Positions 57,464 through 64,000 of a DNA stretch of 64,000 bases are shown piece after piece (within the stretch, counting starts at the first letter, position 1; each line of letters starts with the position of its first letter). Where the stretch lies: positions 1 to 64,000 of the forward strand of contig NZ_VCRN01000005.1 of assembly GCF_009849585.1 (NCBI RefSeq), read 5' to 3'. The position numbers and the translations under genes are program-made. Under the pieces are notes generated by a model. It was given only the letters and a program-made list of their open reading frames with translations, did not search any database and was not told the origin of the DNA. The stretch is from Bacillus sp. ZZV12-4809 (GTDB taxonomy: Bacteria > Bacillota > Bacilli > Bacillales > Cytobacillaceae).

Positions 57464-57725
57464 TGACAACACCTCTTTCCATAAATCGAGCAAAGGCGAT
57501 TGTTCCAATAAAGGAAAGAATGCCAATTAATAAAATGACTTCCATGAAGGCATGCGTTTTTAGTAATACCGATAAAATTGCGACCGCTGAAATTAAATTT
57601 ATTCCTAAAACATCCAAAGCCTGTACCCTGTCTGGTGTTGTGGGTCCTATAACCAGCCGGAAGATTGTTGCCATCATTGAGAGCGCCAGAAATCCCAATG
57701 AAAGCAATAAAATAATTTCGATCAT
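57441..57725 (-). CDS. mrpF: Na+/H+ antiporter subunit MrpF (MnhF)
   Basis: A 94-residue subunit with three helices and the signature FRLVIGPTTPDRVQALDVLG. It overlaps the stop of mrpE by 4 nt (ATGA). Part of the hetero-oligomeric Mrp complex in the membrane. Confidence 0.95.
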   Translation of the reverse strand: MIEIILLLSLGFLALSMMATIFRLVIGPTTPDRVQALDVLGINLISAVAILSVLLKTHAFMEVILLIGILSFIGTIAFARFMERGVVIERRRHK

Positions 57726-58201
57726 TTGCGGGTCACCTTCTTTATCGCCTTTTCAAACCGATCCTTTGATACTATGACAGATTCACTTGATTCCGGAATA
57801 TCCATGGCATGAATGTAGAACACTTTATTATCGTGGGATACCTCCACAACAACAGAACCGGGAGTCAGTGAAAGCAGCAAAGCAAGCAAGGTTACTTCAA
57901 GCTCTCCCTCAAGTTCAGTTTCTATTGTGAAAATCCCGGGAGTGATATTAATTCTTGGCCTTATTACCTGCCGGATGACAAGGATGCTCGAAGTAAACAG
58001 TTCCCAAATAAACACAAAAAACAATTTAAGGATGGCTATAAGTGATCTCAAATATAGAGGGGCTTTAAAAAATTTCTCTAAAACGATCAAAACAATTATC
58101 CCCACCAGATAGCCGCTGAAAAAGGATAATACGCTCCAGTCATCTTGAAGAAACATCCATAAAAAAGCTATAAATAGATTGATTAACACTTGAATGGGCA
58201 A
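57722..58201 (-). CDS. mrpE: Na+/H+ antiporter subunit MrpE (MnhE)
   Basis: A 159-residue subunit with an N-terminal pair of helices and a soluble C-terminal domain containing PRINITPGIFTIETELEGEL and TPGSVVVEVS. The start is TTG at 58201, preceded by AAGGGG. MrpE varies most among Mrp subunits but is required for full activity. Confidence 0.93.
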   Translation of the reverse strand: MPIQVLINLFIAFLWMFLQDDWSVLSFFSGYLVGIIVLIVLEKFFKAPLYLRSLIAILKLFFVFIWELFTSSILVIRQVIRPRINITPGIFTIETELEGELEVTLLALLLSLTPGSVVVEVSHDNKVFYIHAMDIPESSESVIVSKDRFEKAIKKVTRK

Positions 58202-58242
58202 AATGATAACCCCTTTCGAAGAAAATCTGTTTATTCCAGGTG

Positions 58243-59736
58243 TTACGGCGCAGTCTTCCCTCCAAAGACAGCATCAATATAAAGCTCCGGATTCATTAAG
58301 GTTCGGACTGCCAGTTCGGTATATGCAGAGATTCCTTCAGCTCCCAAGCCCAGCAATATGGTCAGCAGGCTGAGACAGGCTATCGGGAACATCACCCCTT
58401 TAGTAGTACCTGACTCCATCTCTTCACTTAAAAACGTTTCTCCCCAAAAACAATTCATAAAAATTTTAATAACGGAGTAGAGGGCCATCAGACTTGTTAA
58501 CAGGCCTATTGCGCCAAGCCAGAAATAGCCGGCTTCAAAAGTCCCTTGCGTTATAAATACCTTGCCAAGGAAACCGCTTAAAGGAGGTATTCCTGCCAGG
58601 GATAGAGCTGCAATAAAAAACATCCATCCAAGATATGGGTGATTGCGAATGAGACCGCTCATCTCTTTTAGTTTACCGGTGCCAGTAAGACTGATGATTG
58701 TCCCGCCTATTAAGAAAATAAGCGCCTTAATGATGATGTCATGAATGATATAGTAAACAGAGCCTGTTAATCCCTCTGCTGAGAAAGAGGCTAAACCAGC
58801 AATAATAAAACCAACGCCGATAATGACGTTATAAGCGAGTATGTTCTTAATATCCCAATGGGCAACAGCCCCAATCGCACCCAAAATCATGGTTCCCGCT
58901 CCCAAAATGCCGATTAAGAGATGGGTAACTTGCGGCTCATGGTAGAAAACCAGGGTAAACACCCGAAAAATCGCATAAATGCCAACCTTTGTTAATAGTG
59001 CAGCAAAGACCGCAGCTACAGCCGTCGGTGGTGCACTATATGAGCCCGGAAGCCAAAAGAATAGAAAAAGAGCAGCTTTGAGGCTGAATATGACCAGTAA
59101 TAAAATAGATATAATAGTCAACAGACCGCTCTGTCCTGTTTCTGCAACTCTCACTGAAAGATGGGCAAAGTTTAATGTTCCGGTAATAGCATAAATAAAG
59201 GAAATTGCGACGAGAAAAAGAAATGACGAAATAATATTGGTAAGTACATATTTTATTGACTCCCTGAGCTGTACCTTAGTGCCTCCCAATGAAATCAAAA
59301 CATAAGAAGAAATGAGCATAACTTCAAAACAGACAAACAGATTAAATAAGTCCCCGGTAATAAAGGAGCCATTAACTCCGGTAATCAGAAATAAAAACAA
59401 AGGATAAAAATAATGGTTCTCCCTTTCTTCTCCTATTGACTTGAAGGCATAAATCAAGCAGCAGACAGCTACAATACTAGTTATTAAAAGCAGCATGGAG
59501 GAAAACATATCAGCGACCATGCTCACCCCAAATGGAGGCTGCCAGTCTCCTAAGTGCAGGGCCTGAATCCCATCATCTTTATTTTCTCTCATTAAAATGA
59601 CCGCAATAATTCCCGATCCTGATAACGCAATGAGGCTTAATATTTTATGAAGTATTAAATTCCTCCTGAATATCACCATGACCATACCTGCAATCAGAGG
59701 GATGATTATGGGCATAATAATTAAATTATTCATCAT
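58243..59736 (-). CDS. mrpD: Na+/H+ antiporter subunit MrpD (MnhD)
   Basis: A 497-residue proton-translocating subunit related to NuoM/NuoN of complex I, with about 14 helices. Key motifs are FNLFVCFEVMLISSYVLISL, with the conserved Glu of helix 5, and the lysine region VFAALLTKVGIYAIFR. The ATGATG start at 59736 overlaps the end of mrpC by 11 nt. Confidence 0.96.
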   Translation of the reverse strand: MMNNLIIMPIIIPLIAGMVMVIFRRNLILHKILSLIALSGSGIIAVILMRENKDDGIQALHLGDWQPPFGVSMVADMFSSMLLLITSIVAVCCLIYAFKSIGEERENHYFYPLFLFLITGVNGSFITGDLFNLFVCFEVMLISSYVLISLGGTKVQLRESIKYVLTNIISSFLFLVAISFIYAITGTLNFAHLSVRVAETGQSGLLTIISILLLVIFSLKAALFLFFWLPGSYSAPPTAVAAVFAALLTKVGIYAIFRVFTLVFYHEPQVTHLLIGILGAGTMILGAIGAVAHWDIKNILAYNVIIGVGFIIAGLASFSAEGLTGSVYYIIHDIIIKALIFLIGGTIISLTGTGKLKEMSGLIRNHPYLGWMFFIAALSLAGIPPLSGFLGKVFITQGTFEAGYFWLGAIGLLTSLMALYSVIKIFMNCFWGETFLSEEMESGTTKGVMFPIACLSLLTILLGLGAEGISAYTELAVRTLMNPELYIDAVFGGKTAP

Positions 59737-60064
59737 GATTACCTCTCATTTGATCCGTATCGTCTGTGCCCAGCACCTTATATGCCCGATAGCTTAACAC
59801 TAAGAAAAGGGCCGTCGTTGCAAAATTAATAACAATCGCTGTTAATATAAGTGCCTGTGGGAGCGCATCGGTAAATGGAAGGTCCTGCAGCCCCAATAAT
59901 GGGGGACCTCCCGTTTTCAACCCGCCCATCGTGAGAATAAGCAGATGGACCCCGTGGCTGATAATGGACGTTCCCAGGATGATTCTAAGCAAACTCTTGG
60001 TTAAGATTAAATAGGTTCCTATAGCAAAAAATAGACCGACAAGCAGTGACATTAAAGTTTCCAT
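59726..60064 (-). CDS. mrpC: Na+/H+ antiporter subunit MrpC (MnhC)
   Basis: A 112-residue NuoK-like subunit with three helices, including SHGVHLLILTMGG and DALPQALILTAIVINFATTA. It starts 2 nt after the mrpB stop and overlaps mrpD. Confidence 0.95.
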   Translation of the reverse strand: METLMSLLVGLFFAIGTYLILTKSLLRIILGTSIISHGVHLLILTMGGLKTGGPPLLGLQDLPFTDALPQALILTAIVINFATTALFLVLSYRAYKVLGTDDTDQMRGNHDE

Positions 60065-60066
60065 TC

Positions 60067-60492
60067 TTAGTGATCATCACCTATACTCAGAATTATGGAC
60101 ATCGATGTCCCAATAACTGCCAGCGCCACCCCTACATCGAAGAGCACTGCAGTAGCCAGTTCAGTCTTTCCGAAAACCGGAATGTCAAAATAATCAAATG
60201 CCTGTGTTAAAAATGGCTGCCCAAAAACAATGCCCCCCACTCCTGTAAAAACAGCAATTAATACGCCGATCGCTGTAAGCACTTTAAAGTCAACAGGAAT
60301 ATTTTGACGGACTGTTTCAATATCGAATGCCAGAAACAGCAGCGTCAGAGCAGCTGAAAATCCTAAACCTCCGATGAATCCTCCGCCAGGGTTATGATGT
60401 CCTGAGAAGAATAGGTTAATCGAAAAGGTAAGGATGATAACTACTGCAACCTTTATAACAGCATGCAAAATGATATCATTTGGTTCTTTCAC
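60067..60492 (-). CDS. mrpB: Na+/H+ antiporter subunit MrpB (MnhB)
   Basis: A 141-residue subunit with four helices and the signature FSGHHNPGGGFIGGLGFSAA. The start is GTG at 60492 with GGGGAGGGG upstream; it overlaps the end of mrpA by 17 nt. Confidence 0.95.
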   Translation of the reverse strand: MKEPNDIILHAVIKVAVVIILTFSINLFFSGHHNPGGGFIGGLGFSAALTLLFLAFDIETVRQNIPVDFKVLTAIGVLIAVFTGVGGIVFGQPFLTQAFDYFDIPVFGKTELATAVLFDVGVALAVIGTSMSIILSIGDDH

Positions 60493-62893
60493 TTCTTCCC
60501 CTCCCCGATAACCTCAGTTTTACAAGTGTATACACTCCTAAGGAAGCAATGCCAAGCACAAATATTTCAAGCATTGTATCAATACCCCGGAAGTCTACAA
60601 GTATCGCGTTAACAATATTTTTTGCCCCGGCCAGTTCATATGAATTTTCATAGTAATAGGCGATAGGCTCGAATAATCTTGTCCCATTAGCAGATAATGC
60701 AAGAGTTGCCACTACGGCCCCAACACCAAGGGAAATCACTAAATTTATCATTCTGAATTTTACTCTTTCCACTTTCCTCCGCATTTCCGGCAAATGGTAA
60801 AAACATAAAAGAAAAAGGGCAGTTGTAACTGTTTCAACCACCAGCTGGGTCAGTGCTAAATCCGGCGCGCGGAAAATGACAAAGAAAAGTGAGACCAGGT
60901 ACCCAAGTGCACCAACTGCAACTATAGCCGTCAGCCTTGATTTGGAGAATAGAACGGTAAAGGCTGCTGTAAGCATGCTAATAATCAGCACACCTTCATA
61001 TATGCTGACAGGTGCATTTTTGCCGGCATCAAAGACTGCTCCATCCAGGAACAATATGGAACCTCCAACCAGAATAATAAAAAAAGTGAAGATATATACA
61101 AAATAATCGCGTATATATCCGGTCATATAGCCTTTGGTTAGAGAGTAGGACATGTCTTCCATTTTGCCGAGCCCTTGGTTGTAGAAGTTATTGAAGGTCA
61201 TGCTATATGGGTAGATCGAATAAATGCCAATCCACTTTTTTAAATATAAATATAGAAGAGCCCCTGCTCCGACGACTCCCAGAGTCATAAATAATTCTGC
61301 ATTCCAGCCATGCCATGCACTGATTTTGATTTCAATTTCCCCAGGCTGAGAATAGGCTGGCAAAACAGCTCCCATTGCGGGCTTAAGAATGTATTGAGAT
61401 AGCACATTAGGGAAAAAGAAAATAATAATAACCAGGGAAGATAAAATAAGCGGAGGGACTAACATCCCAACTGGCGCTTCGCGGGCTGCTTTTTCCAGCT
61501 TTTTCGGCTTGTATTTCCCGGTAAAGGTCTTGAAAATTATAATCATGCAATAGATAAAAGTAAACACACTTGCTGCCCAGGCGATAACAGGAAAAATAAC
61601 ACCTAAGGACTCCATGCTGAATATAGACATATCAGAGGCATTCAACACAGCGGTAAAAAACATTTCTTTACTCAGGAATCCATTAAATGGTGGAAGTCCT
61701 GCCATTGAAAAGCCGCCAATGACAGCAAGGGTGAAAGAAATAGGCATCAGGTGCATCAAACCGCCCAGCCTTCTAATATCCCTGGTTCCAGTTTCATGGT
61801 CAATGATCCCCACAACCATAAACAAACTTCCCTTAAATGTAGAGTGATTGATTAAATGAAAGATCGCAGCAAGCACGGCTGCTGCATACATTGAAGCTTC
61901 ATCACCTGTACCGTAATATAGGGACGCTGACCCCATGCCAAGCAGACTCATGATCAGCCCAAGCTGGCTAATGGTTGAGTACGCCAATAAAGCCTTTAAG
62001 TCTGTTTGCCTTACAGCGTTAAGAGAGCCATACAGCAATGTTACAAGTCCGGCAATGCTTACAAGCCAAAACCACTCTGCAGTGCCTCCAAAAATCGGCG
62101 TCATACGCGCCACTAAATATATCCCAGCTTTAACCATTGTCGCTGAGTGCAGATAAGCACTAATTGGCGTTGGAGCTTCCATTGCATCTGGAAGCCAAAT
62201 GCTGAATGGGAATTGTGCAGATTTTGTAAACGCCCCAATGAGAAGAAGAATCATGGCAGGCAAAAATAAGGAATGCTCATATATAGATTCAGTTTGATTA
62301 ATTATTTCACGAATGCTAAATGTTTCTGTCATCATTGACAGCATGATAAATCCGGCAAGCATGGCAAGTCCGCCAAAAATCGTGATATTCATTGATTTCT
62401 GTGCCCCATAACGAGATTTTTCCCTTTGATACCAATAAGCAATCAGTAAGAAAGACGAGATGCTTGTCAATTCCCAAAAAACATATAAAACAAGAATATT
62501 ATCAGAGAAAACCAAACCAAGCATAGCTCCCATGAATAACAGTAAATAGACATAGAAATTGTGCAGTGATTCTTTCAGCTTTGACATGTAATATATGGAA
62601 TACAGCACAACCAAAGCTCCGATGCCTGTAATAAGCAATCCAAAGACTAAGCCTAATCCATCAATATATGTTGTGTAATTTATTCCATACGATGGGATCC
62701 AGGGTACAGAAATAAAAACCGAATCTCCATTTGAAACAATTGGAATATACCTTAGCAAATACAGAAAAATGACTGATGGCACTACTAGCACAAACCAGCC
62801 AGTATGTATGCGTGGTGTAACCATTCTATAAATTAACGGAACAAATATTGCAAATATAAATGGAACTAAAACCATTATGTGCAGCCAGGACAA
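60476..62893 (-). CDS. mrpA: Na+/H+ antiporter subunit MrpA (MnhA)
   Basis: An 805-residue subunit, NuoL-like over the first 500 residues with 14 or more helices, then an MbhE/MrpB-like C-terminal part. Motifs: VLYVFWELTSISSFLLIAYW (conserved Glu), SAYLHSATMVKAGIYLVARM (His/Lys proton path) and FRAPDLALTQLVVETVTTAL. Together with MrpB-G it forms the high-capacity Na+/H+ antiporter used for sodium and alkali tolerance. The start is TTG at 62893 with GGGAGGGG upstream. First gene of the seven-gene operon. Confidence 0.96.
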   Translation of the reverse strand: MSWLHIMVLVPFIFAIFVPLIYRMVTPRIHTGWFVLVVPSVIFLYLLRYIPIVSNGDSVFISVPWIPSYGINYTTYIDGLGLVFGLLITGIGALVVLYSIYYMSKLKESLHNFYVYLLLFMGAMLGLVFSDNILVLYVFWELTSISSFLLIAYWYQREKSRYGAQKSMNITIFGGLAMLAGFIMLSMMTETFSIREIINQTESIYEHSLFLPAMILLLIGAFTKSAQFPFSIWLPDAMEAPTPISAYLHSATMVKAGIYLVARMTPIFGGTAEWFWLVSIAGLVTLLYGSLNAVRQTDLKALLAYSTISQLGLIMSLLGMGSASLYYGTGDEASMYAAAVLAAIFHLINHSTFKGSLFMVVGIIDHETGTRDIRRLGGLMHLMPISFTLAVIGGFSMAGLPPFNGFLSKEMFFTAVLNASDMSIFSMESLGVIFPVIAWAASVFTFIYCMIIIFKTFTGKYKPKKLEKAAREAPVGMLVPPLILSSLVIIIFFFPNVLSQYILKPAMGAVLPAYSQPGEIEIKISAWHGWNAELFMTLGVVGAGALLYLYLKKWIGIYSIYPYSMTFNNFYNQGLGKMEDMSYSLTKGYMTGYIRDYFVYIFTFFIILVGGSILFLDGAVFDAGKNAPVSIYEGVLIISMLTAAFTVLFSKSRLTAIVAVGALGYLVSLFFVIFRAPDLALTQLVVETVTTALFLLCFYHLPEMRRKVERVKFRMINLVISLGVGAVVATLALSANGTRLFEPIAYYYENSYELAGAKNIVNAILVDFRGIDTMLEIFVLGIASLGVYTLVKLRLSGRGRSERTK

Positions 62894-63118
62894 AACGATC
62901 CCCTCCCTTTTTATGAATTTTCAGGTGACATTACTGTTTCAAACATAAGGGCATTTACTGTTCTTTTAAAGTATGCTTCCCAATATATCAAACCATTAAC
63001 TCTGAACTTGATTAATTTTCTTGAATGACATTGACCTTTTAGGTTGCATAAGCTATAGTCATACATAGTTTAAATTATGAAGACAAATATTTTCACATCT
63101 ATTCGAGGTGAGTTAACA

Positions 63119-63805
63119 GTGAAAAAACTAACAGGACGAATGGACGAAAGCATTCTTGTCTGTGTTTATTACGGCCCAAATGGTGAAAAGTTAATTCGCC
63201 GCGGATGCCAAATAGCCAGTATGCTGGATTGTCCTTTATATATATTGACCATTGATCCAAAACCTTTTGATGAAATGGATGCGGAGAAATCACATTACAT
63301 CACCAAATGGAAACAATTAGCCGATCACTATAGTGCTGATGCTTTCATTCTGAAGGATAATGAAAAGCGGCCGGTATCAAAAGTCATCACCGAAGTGGCA
63401 AGAGAAAAAGGCATTACACAAATAATTCTTGGCCAAACAGCTCAAAGCCGCTGGGAACAAATTGCCAAGGGGTCCATCATCAATGTACTTCTCCGGGAAA
63501 TCCCATTTGTGGATCTTCATATCATTTCTGTGTCCCGATATCTGAAAGATCAGGAGGGACAGTTTGAAAAAGGCGTTCGTGCTTACCTCGTTAAGGATGG
63601 AAGCAACTATCGTGTGACTTTCAAACATACGAAGGATGCTGAATATGAAGGAATTTTCTTTAAAGATCAGGGCACTGACTTTAATAATGGGGTTTTTAAA
63701 TTTATGAAAGACCAGAAGACACATCAAGTCATCGTAACTGAAGACATTATATCTGACTTAACTAATGTTGATTTAGATGACTCCTTGAATAATGATGATG
63801 AATAA
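63119..63805 (+). CDS. Stand-alone KdpD-like universal stress domain protein
   Basis: A 228-residue soluble protein. Residues 1-130 form a universal stress domain closest in pattern to that of the sensor kinase KdpD: ESILVCVYYGPNGEKLIRRG, then ITQIILGQTAQSRWEQI and GSIINVLLREIPFVDLHII. The remaining 90 residues (YEGIFFKDQGTDFNNGVFKF, then an acidic tail) are not a domain I know. There is no kinase or membrane segment. The start is GTG at 63119 with GAGGTGA 8 nt upstream. Being divergent from the mrp operon suggests a link to cation homeostasis, which is inference. Confidence 0.8.
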   Translation: MKKLTGRMDESILVCVYYGPNGEKLIRRGCQIASMLDCPLYILTIDPKPFDEMDAEKSHYITKWKQLADHYSADAFILKDNEKRPVSKVITEVAREKGITQIILGQTAQSRWEQIAKGSIINVLLREIPFVDLHIISVSRYLKDQEGQFEKGVRAYLVKDGSNYRVTFKHTKDAEYEGIFFKDQGTDFNNGVFKFMKDQKTHQVIVTEDIISDLTNVDLDDSLNNDDE

Positions 63806-63813
63806 TGAAATAA

Positions 63814-63848
63814 TTCCTCCTCTGCTGAAATGCGGAGGAGTTTTTTTA
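63814..63848 (+). terminator. Terminator of the universal stress gene
   Basis: A 9-bp stem CTCCTCTGC/GCGGAGGAG (63817-63825 with 63832-63840, one mismatch) followed by TTTTTTT. It may also serve the convergent recombinase gene. Confidence 0.85.
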
Positions 63849-63859
63849 TCCTTTCACTT

Positions 63860-64000
63860 CTAGAGATTAACGTCCACCTTTGTTAATTGCTTCTCGCCTC
63901 TCTCAATTCCCAGGTAGCGCATTGTTTCTGCTGATGAGTGGTGATTATATATGGACATAATGATCGAAATGGCAATACCTTTTCTGTAAGCATGATAACC
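63860..64000 (-). CDS. Tyrosine recombinase/integrase, C-terminal end (partial)
   Basis: The last 46 codons of a minus-strand gene that continues beyond the window. The sequence GYHAYRKGIAISIIMSIYNH, then HSSAETMRYLGIERGEKQ, fits the end of a lambda-integrase-type catalytic domain: the GYHAY segment after the missing HxLR motif, the conserved H-S-S, and the nucleophilic Tyr in MRYLGI. It is a phage-type integrase or a free-standing recombinase; the window cannot tell which. Confidence 0.8.
   Translation of the reverse strand, partial: GYHAYRKGIAISIIMSIYNHHSSAETMRYLGIERGEKQLTKVDVNL

Overview
The window looks like chromosomal DNA of an endospore-forming, low-GC Gram-positive bacterium of the Bacillaceae (Bacillus / Cytobacillus-like). 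The evidence is sporulation genes (sigK, spoVB, an RsfA-type regulator, a YjcZ peptide), two T-box leaders, a 6S RNA, strong AGGAGG ribosome sites with frequent TTG starts, and gene order that matches the B. subtilis yrrS-to-ruvA segment from memory. The genus is not settled. I see no tRNA, rRNA, CRISPR array or insertion sequence.

Layout. 0.1-5.3 kb is a loose set of small and spore-related genes: yjcZ, a CxxCxGxG micro-protein, a BNR-repeat lipoprotein, an uninterrupted sigK, a cluster of micro-ORFs including YrzI paralogues, yrhC, mtnN and a DUF2536 gene. 5.3-14.6 kb (minus strand) is yrrS-pbpI-greA-udk-trhP2-trhP1-trmR-mltG-yrzB, covering cell wall, transcript cleavage, uridine salvage and tRNA U34 hydroxylation/methylation. 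14.6-27.7 kb is ruvX-ireB-(T-box)alaS-yrrI-yrzQ-yrzR-yrrD-recD2-TPR-mnmA-cysteine desulfurase-cymR-YczE-like. 27.9-33.1 kb holds rarA, an ABC transporter whose ATPase gene is frameshifted, an RsfA-type gene, tcdA and the 6S RNA gene. 33.3-49.4 kb is (T-box)hisS-aspS, the amidase yrvJ, dtd-relA, apt-recJ, yrvD, a cation efflux protein, secDF and comN. 49.5-57 kb is spoVB, yrbG, yrzE and the yajC-tgt-queA-DUF2905-ruvBA line. 57.1-62.9 kb is a complete seven-gene mrp (mnh) Na+/H+ antiporter operon. It faces a KdpD-like universal stress protein, and the 3' end of a tyrosine recombinase lies at the right edge.

How it works together. Several blocks are functional units: tRNA wobble-uridine chemistry (trhP1/trhP2/trmR; cysteine desulfurase feeding mnmA), translation charging under T-box control, protein export (secDF, yajC), recombination and repair (ruvAB, ruvX, recD2, recJ, rarA), and ion homeostasis (mrp).

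The most interesting unexplained signal is a family of structured intergenic RNAs at about 12.5, 42.0 and 51.1 kb. On the minus strand they carry paired hairpins with AUCCU and UUCCU loops. The copies at 12.5 and 51.1 kb are clear sequence relatives with compensatory changes in a stem; the 42 kb copy shares the loop pattern only. They resemble my recollection of the Bacillaceae-1 RNA motif. Other oddities are a Shine-Dalgarno sequence buried in the greA terminator ahead of pbpI, an apparent AUA start for yrzE, and a truncated YrzI paralogue.
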